A model generated the notes under the pieces. It saw only the letters and a list, made by a program, of their open reading frames with translations, was not told the DNA's origin and did not search any database. This document shows, in pieces, positions 8,778 through 18,991 of a stretch of 64,000 nt of DNA; position 1 is the first letter of the stretch; every line of letters starts with the position of its first letter. The stretch is taken from NCBI GenBank assembly GCA_963770865.1, contig CAVYRD010000022.1, positions 45,847-109,846 of the forward strand, read 5' to 3'. A program made the position numbers and the translations under genes. Origin of the DNA: Miltoncostaea sp963770865 (lineage in GTDB: Bacteria; Actinomycetota; Thermoleophilia; Miltoncostaeales; Miltoncostaeaceae).

Positions 8778-9118
8778 GCGGTCCTCCTGTCCGGGGGGTC
8801 GGCGGGCTCCCAGGCGGCGACCCACGCCTCGATCTCGCGCACCACGCGCGAGAGGGCCTGGCCCTTCTCCGTGAGCCGGTACTCCACCGCGCCGCCGCCG
8901 ATCTCGCGGCGCTCCATCAGGCCGGCGCCCTCCAGCTCGCGCAGCCGCTCGGCCAGCAGGCGGGCGGACAGCCCGTCCACCGACCCGCGGATCTCGGTGA
9001 ACCGGGCGGGGCCCTCCATGGCCGCCCGGATCACCGCCGCGCTCCAGCGGCGGCCGAGGAGCTCGGCCGCGCGCTGGTAGCGGTTGCAGACCGGCGGGAG
9101 GTGGCGACAGCCGTCCAT
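8774..9118 (-). CDS. HxlR-family transcriptional regulator
   Basis: A 114-residue winged-helix protein of the HxlR (MarR-like, DUF24) family. It has a near-N-terminal Cys pair, CRHLPPVCNRYQRAAELLG, then RRWSAAVIRAAMEGPARFTEI, and the recognition helix SARLLAERLRELEGAGL with the wing EYRLTEKGQAL. Several HxlR proteins (HypR, YodB, QorR) sense electrophiles or quinones through an N-terminal Cys, so the two Cys here may be redox-active. The stop overlaps the PPOX start (ATGA), forming a regulator-oxidoreductase pair that suggests a quinone or disulfide-stress response. Confidence 0.87.
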   Translation of the reverse strand: MDGCRHLPPVCNRYQRAAELLGRRWSAAVIRAAMEGPARFTEIRGSVDGLSARLLAERLRELEGAGLMERREIGGGAVEYRLTEKGQALSRVVREIEAWVAAWEPADPPDRRTA

Positions 9119-9141
9119 CGCAGTGAAGGCTACGCCGCCGG

Positions 9142-11481
<2,340 letters not shown>

Positions 11482-11503
11482 CGGGTCTCCTGACGGAAAG
11501 TAC

Positions 11504-11548
11504 GGTTACCTCGCGTAACCAGATGAGCAGGTTACCTCTCGTAACCTG
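11504..11548. promoter_or_regulatory. two tandem perfect palindromes between lon and lysR
   Basis: Two sites of the form GGTTAC-N5-GTAACC lie at 11504-11520 and 11530-11546. The second extends to an 8-base arm (CAGGTTAC/GTAACCTG, 11528-11548). Spacers are CTCGC and CTCTC, and the centres are 26 bp apart. They sit in the 118-bp gap between the divergent lon and LysR starts and overlap where the lon promoter should be. Each site also fits the LysR T-N11-A rule, so the adjacent LysR protein is one candidate binder; a ClgR-like heat or proteolysis regulator is the other. Confidence 0.75.
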
Positions 11549-11599
11549 AGCGCGCAAGCATTCCCTGGCCGGGACACCCCGCCCCGCTAGGATCGCCCG

Positions 11600-12520
11600 A
11601 TGGACCTGCGCCACCTGCACACGCTCCGGACCGTCGTGGACAAGGGATCCTTCTCCCAGGCCGCGGAGGAGCTGGAGGTCTCGCAGCCCGCCGTGTCGTT
11701 CCAGATCCGCGCGCTGGAGGAGCGGCTGGGGCACCGGCTGCTCGACCGCAGCGGCCGTCGGGTGACCGTCACCGAGGCCGGCGAGGTGGTCTACCGCTAC
11801 GCCAAGCGCATGATCGGCCTCGAGGCCGAGCTCGAGCGCGAGATGGGGGAGATCGGCACGCGCATCGCCGGGCCGCTGGTGCTCGGCTCCTCGACCGGCC
11901 CGGGCGAGCTGCTGCTGCCGCGCCTTCTCGGCGCCTTCCACGAGGCCAACCCCGACGTGCGCGTGAGCCTGGTCGTGAGCGACACCCAGAGCGTCTGCGA
12001 GCGGGTGCTCGACGACGAGCTGGAGCTCGGCGTGGTGGGCGCGGCCCGGCCCCAGCGCGGCCTGGTCTTCGAGCCGTTCGTGCGCGACGAGCTGGTGGCC
12101 ATCGTGCCGCCCGGCCACGCGCTGGCGGCGCGGCCGTCGGTGACGCTGGAGGAGCTGGTGGCCGAGCCGATGCTGCTGCAGCAGGAGGGCTCGGGCGTGC
12201 GCTCGGTGGTCGAGGCGGCGATGCGCGAGGAGGGCCTGCGCGACCGCGACCTGCACGTCGCGATGGAGCTCGGGCTGCAGCAGTCGGTCAAGGCGGCGGT
12301 CCTGGACGGTTTCGGCATCACGGTCATCTCCAGCCTGGCCGTCGAGCGCGAGGTGGCCGAGGGGAGCCTCGTCGCGCTGCGGCTGGAGGGGCGGGGCCTG
12401 GAGCGGCACTTCTTCGCGGTGCGCCACGCCGGGCGCACGCCCAAGCGGGTGACCTCGGCGTTCCTCGACTTCGCCCGCGCGGAGCTCGGGGACCTCGGGG
12501 CCGCGCCCGCTCCCTCATAA
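11600..12520 (+). CDS. LysR-family transcriptional regulator
   Basis: A 306-residue LysR regulator: N-terminal winged helix-turn-helix (MDLRHLHTLRTVVDKGSFSQ, then AAEELEVSQPAVSFQIRALEERLG) and a periplasmic-binding-like effector domain from about residue 90. The TGPGELLLPRLLGAFHEANP segment resembles CysB/CysL/CbbR-type co-inducer domains. It is divergent from lon and 46 bases upstream of the FAD oxidoreductase/phosphosulfolactate synthase/ATP sulfurylase set, so sulfur status is a reasonable guess for its signal. The two palindromes upstream have the geometry of an autoregulated LysR operator. The effector is not known. Confidence 0.9.
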   Translation: MDLRHLHTLRTVVDKGSFSQAAEELEVSQPAVSFQIRALEERLGHRLLDRSGRRVTVTEAGEVVYRYAKRMIGLEAELEREMGEIGTRIAGPLVLGSSTGPGELLLPRLLGAFHEANPDVRVSLVVSDTQSVCERVLDDELELGVVGAARPQRGLVFEPFVRDELVAIVPPGHALAARPSVTLEELVAEPMLLQQEGSGVRSVVEAAMREEGLRDRDLHVAMELGLQQSVKAAVLDGFGITVISSLAVEREVAEGSLVALRLEGRGLERHFFAVRHAGRTPKRVTSAFLDFARAELGDLGAAPAPS

Positions 12521-12566
12521 ACCCCGCTTATTGGAAGCATCGGGGGCCGAGGAGTAGCATCGCGGC

Positions 12567-13793
12567 GTGTCGAGCCCACCGGATGCGCGTGCCGACGTGC
12601 TCGTCGTCGGATCGGGCGGTGCGGGCATGTCGGCGGCGATCAGCGCGGCCGAGGCGGGCGCCTCGGTGATCGTGGCCACCAAGTCGGCCCTCGGCGCCGG
12701 CAACACCGGCCGGGCCCAGGGCGGCATCCAGGCCGCGATGGGCGAGGACGACTCGACCGAGTCGCACTACGAGGACACCTTCGCCGCCGGCCACCGCGCC
12801 GCGCGGCCCGAGCTGGTGCGCCAGCTCACCGAGGGCGGTCCGGACGCGATCGCCTGGCTCGACCGCCTCGGGGTGGGCTTCACCCGCGACGACGGCCGCC
12901 TGCGCCTGCTGCGCTGCGGCGGCGCCACCCGCAAGCGCCTGCTGCAGGCCGGTGAGCGCACGGGGGCCGAGATGGTGAAGGCGCTGCGCGGCGGCGTGCG
13001 CGCGAGCGGCGCCGACGTGTGGGAGTCCACGGCGCTGGTCGACCTGGCGCCCGAGGGCGACGGCTGGCGCGCGACGCTCGCGCCCGGGGGCAACGGCGTG
13101 CGGCGCACCGTGTCCGCGCGCGCCGTGGTGCTCGCGGCCGGCGGCGGCCTGCGCGGCGAGGCCGAGGCGCTCGGCCTGGGCAGCACGAACCACCCCGACG
13201 CGACCCCCGAGGTGCTGCGGCTGGCCCTGGAGCTCGGCGCCGAGGGGCGTGAGCTCGACTCCTGGCAGCGTCACCCGACCGGATCGGTCTGGCCGGAGAG
13301 CCTGGCGGGCTATGCCCTGCCCGAGACGACCCGCGCCTACGGCGCGACGCTGCACGACGCCGACGGCGAGCGCTTCGTGGACGAGCTCGCCCCCCGCGAC
13401 GTGGTGGCCCAGGCGATCATCGACGCCGTCGACGCCGGGCGGGGCGTGGCCGCGCCGGACGGCACGCAGGCCGTCTGGCTCGACACCACCGCCATCGACC
13501 GCGAGAACGGCGAGGGCTTCACCGCCGCCCGCCTCGCGTACGTCCACAACCGCTACCTGAAGGCCGGAATGGACATCACCCGCGAGCGCGTGCTCGTCTA
13601 CCCCGTCCTGCACTACCGCAACGGCGGCCTGGCGATCGACCGCGACGCCGCGACGACCCTGCCGGGCGTCTTCGCCGCGGGCGAGATCGCCGGCGGCGTC
13701 CACGGCTCCAACCGGCTGATGGGCAACTCGCTCCTCGATACCGTCGTCTACGGCCGAATCGCCGGCCGCCGCGCCGCGGAGGTGGCCCGATGA
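12567..13793 (+). CDS. FAD-dependent oxidoreductase, fumarate reductase/aspartate oxidase/AprA superfamily
   Basis: A 408-residue flavoprotein with the FAD Rossmann motif VVGSGGAGMSAAISAAEAGA, the GNTGRAQGGIQAAM segment that binds flavin in NadB/SdhA relatives, a capping-domain strand RHPTGSVWPESLAGYALPE, and the C-terminal signature VHGSNRLMGNSLLDTVVYG. It lacks the C-terminal helical domain of L-aspartate oxidase and SdhA, and no quinolinate synthase (nadA) or nadC gene is nearby. The APS reductase flavoprotein AprA belongs to the same superfamily. Its ATGA overlap with the phosphosulfolactate-synthase gene and the ATP sulfurylase beyond argue for a sulfur-oxyanion role instead of NAD synthesis. 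GTG start. Confidence 0.82.
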   Translation: MSSPPDARADVLVVGSGGAGMSAAISAAEAGASVIVATKSALGAGNTGRAQGGIQAAMGEDDSTESHYEDTFAAGHRAARPELVRQLTEGGPDAIAWLDRLGVGFTRDDGRLRLLRCGGATRKRLLQAGERTGAEMVKALRGGVRASGADVWESTALVDLAPEGDGWRATLAPGGNGVRRTVSARAVVLAAGGGLRGEAEALGLGSTNHPDATPEVLRLALELGAEGRELDSWQRHPTGSVWPESLAGYALPETTRAYGATLHDADGERFVDELAPRDVVAQAIIDAVDAGRGVAAPDGTQAVWLDTTAIDRENGEGFTAARLAYVHNRYLKAGMDITRERVLVYPVLHYRNGGLAIDRDAATTLPGVFAAGEIAGGVHGSNRLMGNSLLDTVVYGRIAGRRAAEVAR

Positions 13794-14605
13794 GCATCCA
13801 GACACCGTCCGCGCCGTCCACCGGCGCCGACTTCCTCTCGCTGCCCGGGCGGCCGCCCAAGCCGCGTCAGCGCGGCATCACGCACGTGATGGACAAGGGG
13901 CTGACGCTCAACCAGGTCGACGGGATGCTCGACTCCTGCGCCGACTCGATCGACATCGTGAAGCTCGGCTGGGGCACCTCGTACGTCACGCGCAACCTGC
14001 GCGAGAAGCTGGCGCTCTACGAGAGCGCCGGCATCCCGGTGGTGCTCGGCGGCACATTCTGGGAGATCTGCCTGGCCCAGCAGAAGCTCGACGACTGGAA
14101 GCGCTGGATCACGGAGCTCGGCCTGCACCACGTCGAGGTCTCCGACGGCACCGTGACCGTCCCCCACGAGACCAAGCTCGAGCACATCGCCGCGCTGGCC
14201 CAGGACTTCATCGTGCTCAGCGAGGTCGGCTCCAAGGACGTCCAGACCGTGATCGCGCCCTACCGCTGGGTGGAGCTGATCGAGGCGGAGCTGCGCGCGG
14301 GCGCCTGGAAGGTCATCACCGAGGCCCGGGAGACCGGCACCGCCGGCATCTTCCGCGGCGACGGCGAGGTCCGCATGGGCCTCATCGACGAGATCGTGCA
14401 CGCCATCGACCCGAACCGCCTGCTCTTCGAGGCCCCCCAGAAGGCCCAGCAGGTCTGGTTCATCCGAAAGTTCGGTCCCAACGTGAACCTTGGGAACATT
14501 CCACACGACGAGGTGATCCCCCTGGAAACCCTGCGGCTCGGCCTTCGCGCCGACACCCTCCTCAGCTCGAACGCGCTCGGCAACGTGGACGGAGCGGGCA
14601 TTTGA
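13790..14605 (+). CDS. comA: phosphosulfolactate synthase (ComA family)
   Basis: A 271-residue TIM-barrel protein matching ComA/YitD, which adds sulfite to phosphoenolpyruvate to give phosphosulfolactate, the first step of coenzyme M synthesis in archaea and of sulfolactate synthesis in Bacillus spores. Matching blocks are DIVKLGWGTSYV, VVLGGTFWEICLAQQKL, HHVEVSDGT, LSEVGSKD and KVITEARETGTAGIF. Homologues in plants (Hsa32) act in heat tolerance without a known sulfonate product, so the enzymatic role is inferred. The start overlaps the flavoprotein stop (ATGA) and the stop overlaps the ATP sulfurylase start (TTGA). No comB, comC or comDE gene is visible. Confidence 0.85.
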   Translation: MSIQTPSAPSTGADFLSLPGRPPKPRQRGITHVMDKGLTLNQVDGMLDSCADSIDIVKLGWGTSYVTRNLREKLALYESAGIPVVLGGTFWEICLAQQKLDDWKRWITELGLHHVEVSDGTVTVPHETKLEHIAALAQDFIVLSEVGSKDVQTVIAPYRWVELIEAELRAGAWKVITEARETGTAGIFRGDGEVRMGLIDEIVHAIDPNRLLFEAPQKAQQVWFIRKFGPNVNLGNIPHDEVIPLETLRLGLRADTLLSSNALGNVDGAGI

Positions 14606-15765
14606 GCGCCTCCACGCCCGGCCCCATCGCCCCCCACGGCGGCGTGCTCGTCGATCGCCTCGACGATTCCCTGGACGAGGGCGGCAACCGCCCCCGCGTC
14701 ACCCTCTCGGCCCGCCAGCAGGCCGACCTCGACCTGATCGCCGTCGGCGCCATGTCGCCCCTCGACGGCTTCATGGGCCGCGAGGCCTACGAGTCGGTCA
14801 TCACCGACATGCGCCTGCCCTCGGGTCTCGCGTGGTCGGTGCCGGTCACGCTGGCCGTGCAGCCCGACGAGCTGGAGCACATCGGCTCCGCGTCGGAGGT
14901 CGAGCTCGTCGACGAGGCCGGCCGCTTCCTCGGCGTGATGGAGGTGACCGACCGCTACGAGACCGACCAGCGCCGCGAGGCCGCCCTGGTCTACGGCACC
15001 GAGGAGGACGCCCACCCGGGCGTCGCGTCGCTCTACTCCCACGGCACCACCTGCCTGGCCGGCCCGGTCCGCGTCGCGTCGCGCCTGCCGCTCGACCCCG
15101 GCGCCGCGCCCTTCCTGCTCGACCCGCGCGCCTCGCGCGCCGCGTTCGACTCCCGCGGCTGGAAGACCGTCGTGGGCTTCCAGACCCGCAACCCGATCCA
15201 CCGGGCGCACGAGTACATCACCAAGGTCGCGCTCGAGACGGTCGACGGCCTCTTCCTGCACCCGCTGGTCGGCGAGACCAAGAGCGACGACATCCCCGCC
15301 GACGTGCGGATGCGCTGCTACGAGGTCCTGATCGAGGGCTACTACCCCAGGGAGCGGGTGGTGCTCGGCGTGCTGCCGGCCGCCATGCGCTACGCCGGCC
15401 CGCGCGAGGCGGTCCTGCACGCCATCCTGCGCCAGAACTACGGCTGCACCCACTTCATCGTGGGCCGCGACCACGCGGGCGTCGGGAACTACTACGGCAC
15501 CTACGACGCGCACCGGATCTTCGACGAGATCACGCGCGAGGAGCTGGCGATCCAGCCGACGTTCTTCGAGCACTCGTTCTGGTGCAACCTGACGGGCGGC
15601 ATGGCGACCACCAAGACGTCGCCCTCGACGCCGGAGCAGCGCGTCTTCCTGTCGGGCACCAAGGTGCGCGAGATGCTCGATCGCGGTGAGATCCCGCCGG
15701 TCGAGTTCACGCGTCCCGAGGTCGCGGAGATCCTCATCGAGGCCTACCGCACCACGCCGGCGTAG
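14602..15765 (+). CDS. sat: sulfate adenylyltransferase (ATP sulfurylase, Sat type)
   Basis: A 387-residue single-chain ATP sulfurylase that makes APS from ATP and sulfate. An N-terminal PUA-like domain is followed by the catalytic domain with QTRNPIHRAHEY (the QxRN and HxxH motifs, near residue 193) and GRDHAGVGNYYG (near residue 295), and the terminal SGTKVREML. It is the Sat type, not the CysDN heterodimer. TTG 14602 overlaps the previous stop by four bases, which makes the flavoprotein, phosphosulfolactate synthase and Sat one tightly coupled unit. No CysH-type APS/PAPS reductase or APS kinase is in the window. Confidence 0.93.
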   Translation: MSASTPGPIAPHGGVLVDRLDDSLDEGGNRPRVTLSARQQADLDLIAVGAMSPLDGFMGREAYESVITDMRLPSGLAWSVPVTLAVQPDELEHIGSASEVELVDEAGRFLGVMEVTDRYETDQRREAALVYGTEEDAHPGVASLYSHGTTCLAGPVRVASRLPLDPGAAPFLLDPRASRAAFDSRGWKTVVGFQTRNPIHRAHEYITKVALETVDGLFLHPLVGETKSDDIPADVRMRCYEVLIEGYYPRERVVLGVLPAAMRYAGPREAVLHAILRQNYGCTHFIVGRDHAGVGNYYGTYDAHRIFDEITREELAIQPTFFEHSFWCNLTGGMATTKTSPSTPEQRVFLSGTKVREMLDRGEIPPVEFTRPEVAEILIEAYRTTPA

Positions 15766-15794
15766 CGGGTCACGACCCCGGCGGTTTGAGGGGC

Positions 15795-17801
15795 ATGGGC
15801 GGGCTGGGCATGATGGGCCCGCCCGTGCCCCGCCTCCGCCCCCACGCCGTCCTGCTGGCATCGATCGCGATCGCCGCAGGGTGGGCCGCCGGACCCGCGC
15901 GGGCGGCCGACCGCCCGGCCGGCACCGCCAGCACCTGGGGGCACGAGCTGAACCAGGACGAGCTGCCGGGCTGGTACCCGGCGCGCGCCCCACTCGTCCC
16001 GCCGGGGCGCTGGTTCCGCACGATCGACGGCATCCTCCGGGAGTCCGGCGCCAACGGGCTCTGGTTCAGCGGGCCGAGCGCGCTGCCGTTCCCGCCCCTG
16101 CCGCTCAGCCCGAAGGAGCCGGTCGGCTGGCGCACGCCGCGCCGGTTCGCCGCCGCCTTCCGCGCGACGGGCCTGAAGTGGGACGTGGCCTACGAGGTGT
16201 GGGCGGCCCGCAAGGCGCTGCGGGCCGGCGCGACCGTGGCCGACCCCACGGCCGACCCGACGGCCTACACCCGGCGCCTGTCGCTGCTCGACCCGGCCTA
16301 CCGGCGCGCGGCGCTCCGCGAGATCCGCCGCATCGTCCCGACGCTGCGCGGGCGGCCCTACGTGAACCTCTACACCGGCAGCGACGAGCCGGTGGCGATC
16401 CTGCCGCGCGGGCGCGCCCGGACGACGCCCTTCGGGCGCCGCCTGGCGCGCGACTTCCGCCGCGCGAGCGGCCTGGCGCTGCCCGACCCGGCGGCCCGGC
16501 CAACGGCGAGCGCCCGCGAGGGCCTGCGCTGGCTGGCGTGGACGCGCTTCTCGGGCGACCGCTTCTTCGCGATGAAGGCCGAGCAGGCCGCGCTCATCCG
16601 CCGCCTCGACCCGGGCGCCCGCGTCGACCCGGACGACTTCGGCTTCATCGACGGCTTCATCCCGTGGGACTACACCCGCCTGGCCTCCTTCGCGGACGTG
16701 GTCGAGGCCGACCCCTACGTCTCCTACCCCGAGCGCGACCGGGCCGGCCGGGGCCGCTACAACCCGGGCTTCGGCGCCAAGCTGCTCTCCGACCTGACGG
16801 GGAAGCGCACCCGCATCGTGGTGCAGGCCTTCGACTACTCGCGCTACCGGCCGGTGCCCGGCGACCTCTGGACCTGGAGCGCCCAGGCGCTGCGGGCGGG
16901 GGCGACGGACATCAGCTTCTTCGGCTCCGACGACCCGCGCTTCACCAACCGCCGCCTCTACGACGCGATGCTCGCGGTGGCGCGGTCGATGCGCGCGGCG
17001 CGACTGCCGGCGGCCCCGGTCGACCCCTCACAGCTCGTCCTCTACGCGACCGCGAGCGAGGGCCAGGCCCAGCCGGGGCGCGCCGGGGGCGTCCGCTACC
17101 GCACGAGCGGGGACGCGATCTACACCACCTACGCCCTGCTCGGCGAGCTCGAGGGGGCCGACTTCAGCTTCGACGCCGACACGCGCCTGCTCGCCGAGCC
17201 GGCCCGCCTCGCGGCGGCGCGGACGATCTGGATGCCGCGCGGCGACACACTCGACGCCGCCTTCGCCGGCCGCCTGGCCGACTGGGTGCGCGCGGGCGGC
17301 ACGCTGGTCGTGACCGACCCGGCCGCCCTCACCCGCGCGCCCGACGGGTCGTCGCTCGCCGCGGTGCGCGACGCGCTGATCGGCGCGCCGCTGGGCCCGC
17401 CGAGGCGCGGGTCGGTGCTCGTGGTCGAGCCGGGGGCGCTCGGCGCCGGGGCGCCCGACGACCTGCTCACGCTGCCGATCGACACGCCGCGCCCGCGCGC
17501 CTTCGCGGCGGTGCCGGCCGGCGCGCGCGTCGTGGCCCGCTTCCTCGACGGCGCCCCCGCCGCGATCCTCAACCCGGTGGGCGCCGGCCGCGTGGTCGCG
17601 TTCTCCGCGGACCTGATGACGCCGGGGGCCCTCGACGAGCCGCTCGACCTGGCGCGGTTCGCCGGCGCCGTCCACCGCTGGGCCGGCGGGGCCCTCGGCG
17701 ACCCGGCGTGGGACTACCGCCTGCCCGGCGACCCCGATCCGGACCGCCCGCCCTGGGAGGATGCGGTGCCGCCCGCGGCGGCGCGCGCCGGCCTCCCCTG
17801 A
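15795..17801 (+). CDS. secreted glycosidase-like protein with GH42-type trimerisation domain
   Basis: About 668 residues with a signal peptide (basic start, hydrophobic LLASIAIAAGWAAGPARA, cleavage near AA-DR). The middle part resembles a TIM-barrel glycosidase (LYTGSDEPVAILPRG, GFIDGFIPWDYTRLASFADV, VVQAFDYSRYRPVPGDLWTW), and the C-terminal third (SQLVLYATASEGQA ... WVRAGGTLVVTDPAAL ... VAFSADLMTPG) looks like the beta-galactosidase trimerisation, glutamine-amidotransferase-like domain of GH42. A clear pair of catalytic carboxylates was not identified. ATG 15795 is chosen; TTG 15786 is in frame. The next gene, 31 bases on, is another predicted glycosidase. Confidence 0.65.
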   Translation: MGGLGMMGPPVPRLRPHAVLLASIAIAAGWAAGPARAADRPAGTASTWGHELNQDELPGWYPARAPLVPPGRWFRTIDGILRESGANGLWFSGPSALPFPPLPLSPKEPVGWRTPRRFAAAFRATGLKWDVAYEVWAARKALRAGATVADPTADPTAYTRRLSLLDPAYRRAALREIRRIVPTLRGRPYVNLYTGSDEPVAILPRGRARTTPFGRRLARDFRRASGLALPDPAARPTASAREGLRWLAWTRFSGDRFFAMKAEQAALIRRLDPGARVDPDDFGFIDGFIPWDYTRLASFADVVEADPYVSYPERDRAGRGRYNPGFGAKLLSDLTGKRTRIVVQAFDYSRYRPVPGDLWTWSAQALRAGATDISFFGSDDPRFTNRRLYDAMLAVARSMRAARLPAAPVDPSQLVLYATASEGQAQPGRAGGVRYRTSGDAIYTTYALLGELEGADFSFDADTRLLAEPARLAAARTIWMPRGDTLDAAFAGRLADWVRAGGTLVVTDPAALTRAPDGSSLAAVRDALIGAPLGPPRRGSVLVVEPGALGAGAPDDLLTLPIDTPRPRAFAAVPAGARVVARFLDGAPAAILNPVGAGRVVAFSADLMTPGALDEPLDLARFAGAVHRWAGGALGDPAWDYRLPGDPDPDRPPWEDAVPPAAARAGLP

Positions 17802-17832
17802 TGTCGCCCCGACCCCGACGACCGGAGAGCAC

Positions 17833-18991
17833 GTGAGATCGGCCCGGAACATGGTGATCGGACTGACCGTCGTCGCGCTCGCGGTGGTGGCCGTGGTGGG
17901 CGCGGTGATGCTGTCCGGGGGCGAGCAGTCCGCGCCGATCGGCGCCGTCGCCGCGGTGCAGGACGACCACCTGTGCCACCGAGCCGATCGAGACCATCCC
18001 GGCGCGGCTCGACCTGCTCGCCGACACCGGCGCCACCACGACCCGGGTGGACGTCTTCTGGAACTCGGTCGCCGCGCGGCGACCGGCGAACCCGACCGAC
18101 CCCGCCGACCCCGCCTACGACTTCAGCCACATCGACACGATCATGTCGGGCCTCGCGCGCCGCGACATCACCCCGATCGTCTCGGTCTACAGCGCCCCCG
18201 CGTGGGCGACGGGCGGGACGGTGGACAGGCCGGGCGACCCGATCAACCGACTGGCGCCCGACCCGAAGGACTTCGGCGACTTCATGGCCGCCGTGGCCGC
18301 GCGCTACGACGGCACCTTCGCCTCACCGGGCGGCGAGACCCTTCCGGAGGTGCGCTTCATCGAGGTCTGGAACGAGCCCAACCTCTCGGGCTTCCTCATC
18401 CCGAAGGACCAGGAGCCGGCCACCCGGCTCGACACCTACGCGGCCATGGACCGCGCGGCGTTCGCGGCCATCCGCGCCGCGAACCCCGACGCCAAGGTGA
18501 TCGTCGGCGTCGGCGGGCCGCGCAGCAGCACGAGCCCCACCGGCATCGGCGCGATCGACTGGCTGACGGGCCTGCGCGACCGGGACATCCCGCTCGACGG
18601 CTACTCCCAGCACGTCTACCCGGCCGCCGCGCCGACGGCCGACACCACCGTGGTGCCGAGCTGGAGCAGCATCGGCCGCGTGCTGGACGAGCTCGACGCG
18701 TGGCGCTCGCAGCCGCCGATCCCGCTCTACATCACCGAGGCCGGCTACACCACGTCGGTCACCCCCTATCGCGACACGGCCGTGACCGAGGCGCAGCAGG
18801 CCGAGTACCTCACCCAGATCTTCTCGCTGCCCCAGCTGCGCACCGACCGGATCAAGGCCGTCGTGTGGTTCAACCTGCAGGACAACGCGTCGTGGCCCGC
18901 CGGGCTGCTGCGCGAGGACCTGACCAAGAAGCCGAGCTACGACGCCTTCACCCAGGTCGTGAAGGACCAGGACGGGGCGCGCGTGGGCTGA
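17833..18991 (+). CDS. glycoside hydrolase (GH39/GH5-like), interrupted by a single-base frameshift
   Basis: Signal/anchor helix from GTG 17833 (MVIGLTVVALAVVAVVGAVM), then a glycosidase barrel. The acid/base Glu is in EVWNEPNLSG and the nucleophile Glu in YITEAGYTT, as in GH39/GH5 clan A enzymes. The first part is in one frame up to about 17972 (GAVAAVQDDHL) and the rest in the next frame (TEPIETIPARLDLLADTGA). Removing one G at 17973-17975 restores QDDHLSTEPIETIPAR. The downstream half alone is open from 18047. Either a sequencing error or a real inactivating insertion. The 3-prime end overlaps the convergent nhaA by 44 bases. Confidence 0.75.
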
